Source of the DNA: Serripes groenlandicus
Lineage: Eukaryota; Mollusca; Bivalvia; Cardiida; Cardiidae
Direction: 5' to 3'
NCBI GenBank assembly: GCA_031761405.1
Contig: JASEVX010000006.1
Span: 27,361,533 to 27,425,532 of the forward strand
Length of the DNA stretch: 64,000 nt
Below the pieces are notes generated by a model that was not told the origin of the DNA, searched no databases, and was given only the letters and a program-made list of their open reading frames with translations. The position numbers and the translations under genes are program-made. This document shows positions 11,801 to 21,616 of this stretch, in pieces; the first letter of the stretch is position 1; every line of letters starts with the position of its first letter.

Positions 11801-14800
11801 ATAGATAAGATAACTCATGTCACACGTTACTCGGAATTATTCATCTTATTATCCTCTTCAGAGTCATGTTTAACCCTTATCCACTTACAACACATTTGTA
11901 GCAGACGACTTTGAAAACATCTTATATATCATCTTCAGAGTCATCTTTAACCCTTTCCCACTTACAACAAATTTGTAGCAGACGACTTTGAAAACATTTT
12001 TTCAAAAATGTGAAAAATCTTCATTAATGACAGTTACAATATTAAATAGAGTTGGAAACATTGTGGCAAATGGTGAAATTGCTCATCATGAGCAATTTCA
12101 CCTTTGCCACAATGTTTTCAAAAGTCGTCTGCTGCAGAGGCGTTAGAGCGTCTATATATGGGAAAGGGTTAACCCGTTCATATAATTTATATCTACGTGT
12201 CTCTAAAGTTCGTGATCATAATAATTGAAACTAAGTACATTGTTCAGTACTCTTTACAATGACTCTTTACACATCAGAAAATAGTTACACATTTCTCAAT
12301 TGACTGCTAATACAAAGTCATGGGAGAAAAGGACTAGTATAATGACGTCAGGCACTTAGGTAGATTATTAAGTTGGAAGGCTCTACGCTTAAACTATTCT
12401 GCAACAGACAACTTTTTACGTTGAACTGATGAATGCAAGTATAGGTATAAACTAGAGTTGAAAACATTGTGGCGAAAGGTAAACGAAAAGGTCATTATGG
12501 GAAATTTATTCTTCAGCATCTTTGACTTCGAAAGGCGCATGCTGCATATGCGCGTATTATTGTGTCAGATCCCGTCTGTTTGCTACTAATTGCTTCAGTA
12601 AATAGGGTGACTTCCGTTCGGATTCCCCTCAGGTCAGAAGATGGAAGCAATGCATTTTCAATAGACGACCATTATATCATTACCGGGTATGGCCTTTTCT
12701 GAACAATCAAAGCAATACGGAAACATATATTGAATTAACGTTCTTTCTTAAAACTCTAACAAACGCACACACAAGAATGTTTGTGCTTATGACGTCAAAT
12801 TAAAGGCAGTGAATTTTACTTTCAATTTCAGAAAATAGTTGATATTCTCAAAGTGACATTTTTTAAGGTATCAATATAGCATTAAGGAAACAATGTCTCG
12901 AATCAATCTGAGGGTTTTCAACTTTATAAAAATACACTTTCAACTTTCAACAAAAGCATTGTTGTCCAATTGTAGTCAACTTCAATATTATGTATTCATG
13001 AGTAAAATATCTGCCCGTCATTGCTTCCCTATGACCGCAAGAAGAAATTGCGGATTACTTCGGATGTAATCCAAAGTTGATCCGCGAACTATATTTATGT
13101 GTCATATATCACCAACGGCTAACTATTCGGCTAAATTCGTATACTTAATCTAGACCTCGGACGTCGTTCGAGAATTTAAAAACCGTTTGTGAATCGGTAT
13201 CTGATTGCGTGAATGAAATGAGCCGTTCCGTGACAAATCACTGATATTTGGATTTCCTTTTTTTAAATGTAGTAGAAAGAAATAGCTGACCCTTTCTCTG
13301 GTAATGTCGAAACTTCTAAAAATGTTAACTAAGCCACGTCATTTTGTTTCTAACTTTCCAAACATTATTGTAAGTAAATAACTGTAAAATCTCATATCAT
13401 GGAAAACTGTTAACTATTAATTACGATTTTATACAGGACCACGTGACAAACTATAGAGGTCGGGAGTTGGGTGATGCCCTACCGAAGTCGAAGACACTTT
13501 TACTTCAATATAGGAAACAAACTGCACCACTGTCCGTACCCTATGTTAGAGAGGTAAGAATTGGTAACATGGGTCATAGTCTGGAGTTACATGCCCCTAT
13601 CACTACTTTTTGGATCAGACATACACCAGTAATGGAGAGCCCTTTGGTCATGCTGTAAAGCAAAAGGCTATAGAGACGTCATTATTTTGCTTCATTATTT
13701 ATAAATATTGAATCTAAACATCAAGCTAAATTGTGTCCGCTAGTTAACGAAACTCAAGTATTCATTTTCTAATTTATTATATATGCGATAGCGATATTTA
13801 AGGGAAGGTGACAAATCTAGTCGCAATTGTTGGTTCATCCTAATGTACTAATATACTATATATTGCATCGGGTACCAGATATCATATGTCTACTGATACA
13901 TGTAGATCAATTTCATTGACCAATGCTTGTTATACGAATTGAATTCCAATATGACTGTATCAAAGTTTACGTAAAGTTACAAACAATTAATAACACTTAT
14001 TTAGAGTTTTATGTTTGGGATAGTCCTTTTAAATATGGCAAGGACTTTCATAAACAGCAAATAGATCTTAATTAACTTATATCTATACAGTGCATCGGGT
14101 ACCATATCACATATGCCTACTCATAAATCAATTTCATTTACCAATGCTTGTTATACGAATTGAATTACATGATGACTGTATCAAAGTTTACGTGAAGTTA
14201 CACACAATTAATAATACTTATTGAGAGTTTTAGGTTTGGTATAGTTCATTTAATATGGTAGGGACTTCCATAAATCGCGAATAAATCTGACTACAAATAA
14301 GCATTTTAACTGAAATATTGCGAATTGCTGTAAATCATCAAGCCCAACACATTACTGCTTTTTAGACAGACAAATGTAAGTTACATTGTCATTTAACTAG
14401 TGGGGCTAAATGTATACGGTAATGTCTTTTGTCAAAATATACACGTTAGTTTGTAAAACATACAGGGTAAGTGAAGATCTTGAGACTTTGGGTATTCACA
14501 GGCTGAACTGAGTCTTCACTTTACGTCGATAAATAACTGAAGGGCGCTATTGTCTAGTTCCCTTTGACAAGGCACTTTTCCTTGTCTCACACTGATTTGT
14601 CACCAAGCTGTTCTGTTGTCGTCATAAAACTGGAATACTGTTGAAACAGCGTAAATGCCAAATATAAATACAGCAGATACATTAGGACAGCAAAACATGC
14701 ACGACGGGGCTCAAATATGACATGTATTATTTACTTATTCACAGCTCTAGATAAGGGGCGTTTTGCATGCTTTAAAAACCTTTAAAAATCCTTATGTTGT

Positions 14801-15253
14801 GGATTCTCAAATGAATCGTCTCAGTGAGACAACTAGTTTGTGTACCCACAACATAGGTGTAAGTAAGGGATAACAGAGACACCGTAGACGCAAGGCCTGT
14901 TTAACCTAATAAATCCGTATCTAATTATCTGCTTATTCCAACAGACATGTCGGGACAAAATAACAAGAACACTCATGGAATCCGTCCACTTCCCGAAAAC
15001 CTACCTGAATGACGCCTCCCGACTGGTGGCCTATGTTTACAAATGTGCGGAGCTAACGTGGTTGATGAGCGTCCAGGAACCACCGATCATCCTGGAGTAC
15101 ATCACGAAAAACACCGAGGGGTCCCGATTTAACAGAGAACACTACGTGGAATACAACAAACGCGGTTCCGTCTATGATTATGGTGTCTGGCCTCTTCTTC
15201 GTCATGGAAATAATGGACAAATAATTTATAAAGGCGTGGCACAGGCTATTTAA
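5681..15253 (+). CDS. MIEAP_C-domain gene, copy 1 (partial at 5' end)
   Basis: Spliced gene read as exons 5681-5815, 7139-7316, 9371-9466, 11689-11796, 13437-13553 and 14945-15253. All have AG acceptors and GT donors, and the frame stays open across every junction. The C-terminal ~200 residues resemble the C-terminal domain of mitochondria-eating protein (SPATA18/MIEAP): a helix with LYNTEW and VRHLLWIV, then CAELTWLM, a PP motif, a YDYGVWP block and a KGVAQ end. In vertebrates MIEAP acts in mitochondrial quality control; many invertebrates have several shorter relatives, and the role here is unknown. The first exon found enters in phase 2, so at least one upstream exon is missing, perhaps in the N gap at 4977-5176. 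Copy 2 (23.7-31.8 kb) shares the intron phases. The family call is from motif memory, not a search. Confidence 0.72.
5894..6155. mobile_element. GAGCCGT fold-back element, copy 1
   Basis: About 265 bp with inverted arms: AAACCAACATTGTGGACTCT at the left and AATGTTGGTTTTCTCG near the right, ending GGACGGCTCATAT. Inner GCGCAGGCT blocks and GCCTCCTGTGGATTTTCTG are shared with five other full copies in the window. Similar repeats are common in bivalve genomes (from memory). Confidence 0.85.
6230..6400 (-). mobile_element. SINE fragment, reversed
   Basis: Minus-strand match to the common SINE tail: TTTCACGCCGC, GTTATATCACGGCATTT, then the GCTTACCCCACAATCC body block. Confidence 0.65.
6535..6785 (-). 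mobile_element. SINE, reversed, with tRNA-like head remnant
   Basis: CTCCGCTTTCAACAATTTG at the low end, GTTTACCCCACAACCCTGAG in the body and GGGGATCGAATCCGCACCC (B-box inverse) at the high end. Confidence 0.65.
6960..7095 (+). mobile_element. Possible LINE 3' tail
   Basis: GAGAACTTGTGGCTCGACCC followed by TTTTGCTTTATATG, an AATAAAATATG and a TAAACTAAACTAA end. The first block recurs at ~48340 and ~61720, close after a dead LINE 3' coding end, which suggests a shared 3' UTR. Confidence 0.45.
7139..7316 (+). CDS. Copy 1, exon with start of MIEAP_C domain
   Basis: The acceptor is GTTACAG and the donor GTAAAT; 178 nt, entering with one base to finish a codon and leaving in phase 0. It codes for a Pro/Arg-rich stretch and then MQFKDLYNTEWKDAYDE and a VRHLLWIV helix. 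It aligns with the 26810-27005 exon of copy 2 (FMDLYTSDWKAAHEE, VRHMLWII), with the same exit phase. Confidence 0.75.
7391..7644. mobile_element. TCGAGGGCTTGG fold-back MITE, copy 2
   Basis: Same ends and core as 1193-1446. It lies in copy 1 intron sequence, 75 nt after the donor of exon 7139-7316. Confidence 0.85.
8062..8275 (+). mobile_element. SINE with tRNA-Leu/Ser-like head
   Basis: The head has an A-box-like AGGCCGAGTGGTTATCG and a B-box-like AGGATTCAATCCC. The body shares GTACTGGTTTGTTTACCAGG, and the tail CGCCGTGATATAATTGAAAT is common to most SINEs in the window. Confidence 0.75.
8575..8810 (+). repeat. Interspersed repeat with two ~56-bp tandem units
   Basis: CTCGATATGTTCTGTCCGGTA followed by units with TGATGCATG and ATTGCTGGCTTGTTTGT (the first block is one base longer than quoted in places). 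The same order recurs at 30920-31125 in a different intron of copy 2, so it is an interspersed repeat and not a trace of the gene duplication. Confidence 0.6.
8835..9000. mobile_element. Diverged fold-back MITE (CTTTCAG type)
   Basis: TTAACTTTCAGCGTCAATGG, AACAATACAGATTCGGGTGA and an inverted core around TGTCACGAGCTG. Resembles 10370-10582. Confidence 0.5.
9049..9262. mobile_element. CCCTTT-type MITE before exon A
   Basis: GACCCTTTCCCACATACATC at the left and GGAAAGGGTTATA at the right, with the TCTGCTGCAGAG and GACGACATAAAGCG blocks. It ends ~110 nt upstream of exon A. Confidence 0.75.
9371..9466 (+). CDS. Copy 1, short exon A
   Basis: The acceptor is CTTCTTCAG and the donor GTAATT; 96 nt, phase 0 at both ends, 32 codons. 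It codes for an amphipathic helix, EAYLIACDIADHQLRDLEK, followed by a short tail. It matches the 28452-28550 exon of copy 2 at about 10 of 28 positions and exon B (11689-11796) at about 12 of 28. It can be skipped without a frameshift. Confidence 0.65.
9540..10365. other. Intron sequence, no feature recognised
   Basis: AT-rich copy 1 intron between exons A and B. TTCGTACC near 9541 and GTACGAAATACTTTGGTT near 9839 form the outer ends of a loose inverted repeat of ~320 bp, perhaps an old element. Confidence 0.4.
10370..10582. mobile_element. Fold-back MITE (AACCCTTTCGATG type)
   Basis: TTAACCCTTTCGATGTC at the left and GGCAGTGAAAGTGTTAAACC at the right. The core is AGATAGCTCGTTACGAGCTATCT, a near-perfect hairpin (first and last bases are part of longer arms). 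Confidence 0.65.
11396..11623. mobile_element. CCCTTT-type MITE, diverged, before exon B
   Basis: AACCCGTTCCCACAGG at the left, GGAAAAATTGCTTATCAGAG in the middle, TCTGCTGCATATGC and GTGGGATAGGGTTA at the right. Followed at once by the 9-bp microsatellite and then exon B. Confidence 0.65.
11628..11677 (+). repeat. 9-bp microsatellite beside exon B acceptor
   Basis: About 5.5 perfect units of TGTTATTGG, ending ~11 nt before the AG used by exon B. It occupies the branch-point and pyrimidine-tract region. Confidence 0.9.
11689..11796 (+). CDS. Copy 1, short exon B, paralogue of exon A
   Basis: The acceptor is TTTATTTTCAG and the donor GTAAAT; 108 nt, phase 0 at both ends, 36 codons. It begins EAWLISLDIGNKQLKDLR, clearly related to exon A. 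Copy 2 has only one exon of this kind. Exons A and B may be used together or as alternatives. Upstream are a 9-bp microsatellite (11628-11677) and a MITE. Confidence 0.6.
11871..12172. mobile_element. CCCTTT-type MITE with duplicated left end
   Basis: The full element spans 11947-12172 with TTAA at both edges, ACCCTTTCCCACTTACAAC at the left and GGGAAAGGGTTAA at the right. A second copy of the left ~65 bp lies directly before it (11871-11936). Confidence 0.8.
13437..13553 (+). CDS. Copy 1, penultimate exon
   Basis: The acceptor is TTATACAG and the donor GTAAGA; 117 nt, 39 codons, phase 0 at both ends. It codes for a helical stretch with KSKTLLLQYRKQ. It corresponds to 29903-30022 in copy 2 (KARTLLIDYRHE). 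Confidence 0.7.
13858..14295 (+). repeat. Two-copy tandem duplication of ~232 bp
   Basis: TTGCATCGGGTACCAGATA at ~13862 recurs as GTGCATCGGGTACCATATC at ~14092. Between them CCAATGCTTGTTATACGAAT and CTGTATCAAAGTTTACGT also repeat at the same spacing. It lies in the last copy 1 intron and is diverged. Confidence 0.85.
14545..14660 (+). mobile_element. SINE fragment
   Basis: CCTTTGACAAGGCACTTTTC, CACTGATTTGTCACCA and GAATACTGTTGAAACAGCG fit the body and tail order of the SINE at 8062-8275. Confidence 0.5.
14945..15253 (+). CDS. Copy 1, terminal exon of MIEAP_C domain
   Basis: The acceptor is TTCCAACAG and the exon ends with TAA at 15251-15253. Its 102 residues include KCAELTWLM, an EPP motif, REHYVEYNKRGSVYDY, VWPLLR and a final KGVAQAI. 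Against the copy 2 terminal exon it keeps ELTWLM, PP, YDY, VWP and KGVAQ. The stop overlaps a TTAA that appears to be the left edge of a MITE, so the 3' UTR is probably MITE sequence, with AATAAA at 15433. Confidence 0.8.
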   Translation, partial: TCRDKITRTLMESVHFPKTYLNDASRLVAYVYKCAELTWLMSVQEPPIILEYITKNTEGSRFNREHYVEYNKRGSVYDYGVWPLLRHGNNGQIIYKGVAQAI

Positions 15254-15527
15254 TTTACCCTTATCCCATTAAATTCCTGCTACTTGTATCCTCAACATTT
15301 ATATGTAATTATTTTCTCTGTATTTCCTTATGCCTCTGCAGCAGACGTCTTTCGAAAATATTGTGGTAAAAGGAAAAAATGCTCATGATGAGCAATTTCT
15401 CTTTTTGCCATAATGTGTTAAACTGTATATTCAATAAATGTCCTTTCATTTATTGAGATTTTCAATATTTTACCTAGACATATTTAAAGTGGTCTATGCA
15501 TATTTGTCTCATGCGGGAAAGGGGGTT
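15250..15527. mobile_element. CCCTTT-type MITE forming the copy 1 3' UTR
   Basis: Diverged member of the CCCTTT/AAAGGG fold-back family. It has ACCCTTATCCC at the left, GGGAAAGGGGG at the right, the inner GCAGCAGACG and the ATTGCTCATGATGAGCAAT core hairpin. TTAA lies at both edges, as in other copies. It starts on the stop codon of copy 1 and supplies a possible poly(A) signal. Confidence 0.6.
15433..15438 (+). promoter_or_regulatory. Possible poly(A) signal of copy 1
   Basis: This is an AATAAA, 180 nt after the copy 1 stop, inside the MITE. It was found by position and motif only; no cleavage site is visible. Confidence 0.35.
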
Positions 15528-15598
15528 TAATTAATGCCGTTCACTATGGCACGTGTATTTTTTTATTTAAAGCAGCAACTAGCAGGATAAGGGTTAAA

Positions 15599-15867
15599 TA
15601 TGAGCCCTCCCGCGAGAAAACCAACATTATGGCTTCTGCGTAATGTATCGAACCAGATCAGCCTGCGCAGTCCGCGCAGACAGATCCGGGCCGACATATT
15701 CCGTCTCAGGGGGATAGAGGTATAGAGTAATAATATCCGAAATATAAAATCCACGGAAGGCGAAAAGTGTCTATCCGGGTAAGCCTGTGCGGTATACTAA
15801 GGCTGATCCGGGTCGATACTTTACGCAGAGTCCACAATGTTGGTTTTCTCGCGGGACGGCTCATATA
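15599..15867. mobile_element. GAGCCGT fold-back element, copy 2
   Basis: ATGAGCCCTCCCGCGAGAAA at the left and TCTCGCGGGACGGCTCATAT at the right, with the GCCTGCGCAGTCCGCGCAG block. Orientation is opposite to copy 1. Confidence 0.85.
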
Positions 15868-16197
15868 CAGAGATTTAACAAATAGTTTGTTTGATGACAG
15901 AAAACGTTTGCATGTTTTGTTAAATATTCATCGTTCAATTTATGATCGATTTTGAAATATTGTTTAAAAGTTTTAATTTATTTATTATATATATATTGTG
16001 AAACTTGTTCTTACAACTCAATCAGTAAAGTCCTGCTTATTCTCCACGTCAGCGGGTTTAATAAGGGTGTCTTTAAATCAGTTTTGGGGTAAACGAAGGA
16101 TTGTGATAATGCATGCATAATGAGAAGCAAAACTGAATGACTGATATTAAGCCGTTATTCCAATTGCCGCCGTAAACACTAATAAATTGATTTACAG

Positions 16198-16362
16198 GCA
16201 TCTAAAACAAGCCCTGCCCTTATATCAGATAAAAGAGACCATTTCGTTCCGAAGAAGGAGCTGAGAGGTCCCGTAAGTCGCCAGGTCCGTCACGACCTTG
16301 AGATTACGAGTCCGGAGCTGATTGGGTATTATTTACTAGCCGGAAAGATATGTGTACGTTGA
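16198..16362 (+). other. Orphan exon-like segment
   Basis: A good acceptor (GATTTACAG) is followed by 54 open codons and TGA. A consensus donor GTAAGT lies at 16273, so a 75-nt phase-0 exon is also possible. The translation is polar (KRDHFVPKKELRGP, then LEITSPELIGYYLL) and looks protein-like. It lies 0.9 kb after the copy 1 stop. It could be an alternative last exon of copy 1, a leftover of a lost gene copy, or chance. I do not recognise it. Confidence 0.3.
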
Positions 16363-16589
16363 ATATTGCTAGCTAGCCAAATGTTCATTTTTTCATTCTT
16401 TATGTTTTGTCTCACATAATCCGTGCAAAATATCCAAAACATCTTATCCCAACAGAATGCAAGCAAGATATATGCATAAGATTGTGCAAATACCGAAAAG
16501 TGCACCCATACAAACATGCGTTTAACTATAAAGTTTGAAAGTAACGGTTGCCAATCCACAATCAAAAACAGTTACTACAGTTGACGCTC

Positions 16590-16710
16590 CTTATGTCGAC
16601 ATCGGTAATGTCGATATTCCTGATATGTCGATATTTTGTTGATGTCCCAAACCTACCTCTTCTTTGTTTCATATGAAAATCGGTGTTTATGTCGACATCG
16701 GTAATGTCGC
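16590..16710 (+). repeat. Direct repeat of TTATGTCGACATCGG
   Basis: TTATGTCGACATCGGTAATG occurs at ~16591 and ~16687, with a partial ATATGTCGATATT between. Its role is unknown. Confidence 0.6.
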
Positions 16711-17457
16711 TTTTTCGGCTATCTCGACGTGATTGTCCTGTCCCAAGGGGTGCAATTCTTGATTTAGACATGTATATACCGAACGCAGGGCTGGTTTAGC
16801 AATTGAAATATTTGTGCTTGTGTGTGCTTACCAGTCAGGTGTGCATTAAAATGGTCAGCGAATATCGCAAGTGCACACGATCAGGATACAATAATAAAAT
16901 ATACACAGTTTTGTATCAAAGTTCCATGTTACATTTTGGGAGGAAAACACGTGTATTCGAACTTTAATTTGGCTGTGGTATACAGTAGAGAGAAGGTAGT
17001 GGCATAAAGTGTTTAGCACGTTAATACCCCGAATATTTGAATGGCTATTTAGGTGTAACTATGCCCGTCCGACCAAGTATTTTTTTCCTCCAAAATGAAT
17101 TTCACATGAAGTCATAAAACTTCATGGTAAGGTTTAACACAATGTTTACTTAATAAAGCATGTTTGTTGTTGGCTTTCACATAAGTCAATGTCACATAAG
17201 TAGGTGCATAGACCATCAACGCAACATAACTAGAGTTTAAACATTTACATAAATCCAGGGCTCATTAATGTGTGCATTCCCCATCCACTCAACATAACTA
17301 GAGATATGCCGTTGACATTAGTCCAAGGCTCATAAATGTGTGCATTCCCCATTCACCCAACAGTACAAGTGCCAAAGGCATATAAGTTTGGACATCGATG
17401 TACTTTGTGCACTCCGTCTATAACCCGGACACACATCATTGGCGGATCTAAGTAAAT

Positions 17458-17727
17458 ATGAGTCGTCCCGCGATAAAACCAACATTGTGGACTCTGCGTA
17501 AAGTATCGACCCGGATCAGCCTAGGCATTGCCGCGGAGGCTAACCCGGACAGACACTTTTCGCCTCCTGTGGATTTTCTGTTTCAGTAATCATTACTCTA
17601 TACCTCTATCCCCCTGAGACGGAATGTGTCGGCCCCCAGATTATCCTGAGCGGACTGCGCAGGCTGATCCGTGTCGATACATTTCGCAAAGGCCATACTG
17701 TTGTTTTTCTCGCGGCACGGCTCATAT
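17458..17727. mobile_element. GAGCCGT fold-back element, copy 3
   Basis: Arms AAACCAACATTGTGGACTCT and TCTCGCGGCACGGCTCATAT, plus the inner CGCCTCCTGTGGATTTTCTG block. A broken further piece (GCGCTGGCTGATCTG to GCTGCTCATATAT) lies at ~17850-17925. Confidence 0.85.
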
Positions 17728-18309
17728 GAGTGTTTCTCTACGTAAACTAGCCGTACTAAAATTATAACACGTGCCTGCGTATCCATCCAAAGGATTCACA
17801 TGGCTGCTACTTTACAAATGACTTAATGGCGAACAATGCACACACTGCGCGGATGCGCTGGCTGATCTGAATATACACTGTAACAAATGCATTAATGTTG
17901 GTTTTCGCAAGGCGCTGCTCATATATCATGTGACTCGCATCGCCAATTTCGGGTCTTATTGACTCTATCTCCGTAATGGGATTAAATAAAGGTTAAATTG
18001 GCGTAACATTTATTGGACCACCGTTGCATTATTTTGTCTCAAATATGTCAAGGTCTATATTACATCTAGACGGACAGATCAGATTATTGTGAGACTGTGT
18101 AGAAGCACAGACTCATCCTATTCTTCACTCAATACCCGCACTCGATCTACGTGACATATGATGTCAACATTTATAAGATCGACCAGATAAGGTTGATTGA
18201 ATAGAAATACAGACAACTCGGAACATTTTTCTCCCTCATGGTAGAGCGATATTGTTGTAGGTAAACTATTTTAAAAACACTAGAGTTGCTTTCCCAAACA
18301 AGTTATTTA

Positions 18310-18735
18310 TTGATAACGTGGATCAGCCAAAATATAGAATTTGGGATATATAGTACATGTCAGTTTACATTGTATATCATATGAAATTTTATTTGTAAAA
18401 TATCTTTGATTATTTATAGTTATAAGTTCTGTGATAAATTTACATTAAATAATAAAACGTCGATTGGCCGAAATATAGAATTCGTGATATAGTAACTTTA
18501 CATTGTATATAATATAACAATTGAATGTGAAGAATTATCTGTGATTAATTATAGTCATAAGTTCAGTGATAAATATACACTAAATAATAAAACGTCGATA
18601 ACCCAAAATGTAAAATTCGGGATATACATGTAGTAACTTTTCATGATAAATCGTACAATAAGTTAATGTTGACAATATATGTGATTATAGTTAAAGTTCT
18701 GGTGATTAATACACATTATAGTACTATTTATGTAT
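18310..18735 (+). repeat. ~137-bp tandem repeat, three diverged units
   Basis: AAATATAGAATT(T/C)GGG-like starts at ~18332 and ~18470, with a third at ~18605. AATAATAAAACGTCGAT repeats at the same spacing. Very AT-rich. Confidence 0.8.
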
Positions 18736-19209
18736 GTGTGTTGTTTTGAACGCAAGCGAAATTAAATAATAAAATATATATTGTGACTCTTTCTTACTTT
18801 ACTGAGAGTTATTTAAATACTATATGATATTATATTTTGAGAGTTTTGAACTAAATGTATGAAAATATATCTCGACAGGAGAATAATAAAACAGCTGAAC
18901 AATTAGAATCATAACTGATGCAGAGTTTAAAACAGTTTAGGAAACATATAACTCGTTTGACGAGATGTCTTAAAGAACTTTCTTCTTTTTTTCACATTGT
19001 TTTAGAAAATCATCCTTTATAATAACGTCAACTATATCGACCGAGTTATTTCAGAACTTAAGACTAATGTATTTGTGTTAGTGTGTGAACTGAAAATGCA
19101 ACGCATGTTTCTTGGTTTTACTAATGGTAAATATACACATGTAACCTTTTGAGAACGATATAGAGGTATGTCCTCGTTAATCAGGAGAGTTTTGAAGTAA
19201 TTTGTTCAA

Positions 19210-19425
19210 TTGAATGTTGTTTAACGCCGCTTTTAAAACACCAACTATATCAGGGTGTTCCCTGTGGAAGTTAACAGTACTACTGCTCCATTTATCCTGA
19301 CACAAGCGAGTCAGTCATTATGCTAATAGCACAATCCTGAGCCCCAAGGAAGGAAAGTCTTACTTGCATTTGCATATGATCTGACTGAGGAACGAACACG
19401 CTAACCACTTCACCAGTGAGGCGGT
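19210..19425 (-). mobile_element. SINE, reversed
   Basis: TTTAACGCCGCTTTTAAAAC at the low end, then a body with ATCCTGACACAAGCGAGTCA and GCACAATCCTGAGCCCC, and a worn head. Confidence 0.6.
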
Positions 19426-19728
19426 GACATTATATATCAATGTTTCCAAATGCTTGTCGAAAGTCGAACATGTTTGATGGCGAGAGTCATTCGTTTCCCA
19501 CCAATCGAACACGCGACCTCCAGAACAGGCGGACTCTCTGCGACTACAACACCGGGGCGGTTTTGAAATTAAGGACGACTACATCGTTTCCTTGTACTAT
19601 CAATTTGTATAACCTTTCTACAGAGAATTTTATGATACTTGCATGTATAGCCAGATTGCAAAATCCGGAGATCCTGATCAGGCGTAGAGAAGATGCAGGT
19701 TGATCTTGGTCTTCGTTTGTCGCAAAGT

Positions 19729-19754
19729 GCCCCCCCCCCCCCCCTCCCCCCTCT
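19729..19754 (+). repeat. C-rich low-complexity tract
   Basis: About 17 C in a row, followed by CCTCCCCCCTC. Length is likely unstable or hard to sequence. Confidence 0.9.
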
Positions 19755-19839
19755 CCGAAGGTATGTTTTCTTTTGACGAGGCATGTATAACATTAACATT
19801 AGAATCTAAACACTCATTCCCCTTCTACAAACGAATGTT

Positions 19840-20058
19840 ATCGCATATGTACATTTAAGGTCTTTTACCAATTTCCCACATATATACCTTTGCTGATGCC
19901 CCTTCAGCAAACGACTTTTAAAAATAATGTGAGAAAAGAAGAAATTGCTCATGATGAGCAATTCTTCTTTTTTCCACACTGTTTTCAACTCTATTTATTA
20001 TTACTTCTTTCATTTTTCACATTTCTGCCAAGATGTTGTCGTATGTTGGAGAGGGTTA
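19840..20058. mobile_element. CCCTTT-type MITE, diverged
   Basis: The core ATTGCTCATGATGAGCAAT and GTTGGAGAGGGTTATA right end are clear. GCCCCTTCAGCAAACGAC corresponds to the usual CAGCAGACG block. The left end is worn. Confidence 0.65.
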
Positions 20059-20699
20059 TATGAAAACATAGCAAAAATATATTTGCTCATGAGAGATGCG
20101 CGATATGTATTAAAGCCAAGACGTTTTTCGACCCGTTGACAATCAGTTCATTGCAGTAACGCCGCTATCGACGCTACTTCTATTGAACCGCGTCAAGGGA
20201 TTATGAATCTAAATGCATCCGTGTACAGTGGATACTCGGGCGGGTCTGTGCGTCCGCATATATGTAGAATTTAGAGGAATGCATCTGATGAAATAAGGAA
20301 AGTGTACCCCTAGTATTCTAATTTTATGCCAATATAAAATGTTAATAATGTTAAAGCTGAGTTCTATTCAGGTCTTAAATCGCCATTGATTTATTAATTG
20401 GGGTTTAACGCGGTTTTCAGAAATATCAAGTCGGCCAGTTCAACTACTCATGTGTTTCCTGACTTTCTCAAGCCATAACACACAACATATTTTCCAAGTA
20501 AATGGCTTCTTTCCCACATATACTATTAGCCCATTGGTGGAAGACGAATTCAATCGCAATACGCGGCGCCAATACATCGAGGCGTTTTTCCGAATATGTT
20601 GCCATGTTTACCGGTTAGTTAATCCCGTCTTAATGCCACGTAGACTGTCAAACCTGAATGCATTGGGGGTACTTTGTTTAAGAGAGTTTCTTTTGTTTG

Positions 20700-20830
20700 T
20701 TTCTTTGAATGGTGTCTTACGCCGTTGTTCAACTAAATTTCAGTTATATCACGGCTTTTTGTTGGTCCTTTGCTATGCTACCCCCGCAACACAGCGCGCC
20801 AAGGAGGGAAGCCATTGCTACCAAACCAGT
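20700..20830 (-). mobile_element. SINE fragment, reversed
   Basis: TCTTACGCCGTTGTTCAAC and GTTATATCACGGCTTTTTG with CTACCCCCGCAACACAGC. The open frame over it is not a gene. Confidence 0.6.
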
Positions 20831-20954
20831 TAGAGAAAGATGATGAAAAGATGGTATGCACGAGTCACAAGGTTCTTATAATAAGTAAGCTGAAAGCTAA
20901 CAACTTTAAAAGAAAATAAGAGTGAACCTTATGTTATGCGGCTTACAATACTAT

Positions 20955-21205
20955 GACAACCGTCTCTGTGGTGAAGTGGAAGAGCGTCGGAGGTATAGGG
21001 TTAAAACACCGGCCGGGTCATACAAAAAACTTTAAAAATGGTAGTTATGACTTTTCCTCCCTAACGTTCTGGGCTGTGGGGTCAGCATTAAGACTAACTC
21101 GCTGGTGTCAGAATATATGAACCAGTAGTACTGGTAAATTATCCAGGAAACGCCGTGATATAACTGAAACATTGTTGAAAGCGGCGTAAAACACCACTCA
21201 AACAA
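20955..21205 (+). mobile_element. SINE with tRNA-like head
   Basis: GTGGTGAAGTGGAAGAGCGT head, GGGTCATACAAA join, GACTAACTCGCTGGTGTCAG body and the common CGCCGTGATATAACTGAAAC tail ending in GGCGTAAAACACCA. A reversed worn relative follows at ~21210-21425. Confidence 0.75.
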
Positions 21206-21616
21206 TTATATTTCCGTTGTATAACGGTATTTCCTGAGAATTTACAGTTACTGACGTATTATTAGTTTAATCCTCACCTCTACGCATCAGTCGCTATACT
21301 ATTCCCGCATACACAAAGGGAAACCATTCCTACGAAGTGTTTGGTATGACACACTCGGAGATCGAACATTGGTCCCCGGTTTCCGAGTCGATCGATCTAA
21401 TCACTGCCCCACGGAGACGGTCGAGAATACAATATCACGTTAAACCATTCACCCTTCCCTCCCCCATACAATACATCTGCAGCATACCACTATGAAATAT
21501 TACAATACTCAATAATGATTGAGAAGCATTGTGGCAAAAGGAGAACATGCCCTTTATGAACTCCTTATCCTTTTCCAAGAACGATGTCCAAATTCGTATA
21601 CTGCATATGCGTGCGT

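Noticed and set aside
20450..20833. 127-aa open frame
   Set aside because: Its second half is a reversed SINE, and the first half shows no familiar motif or splice support.
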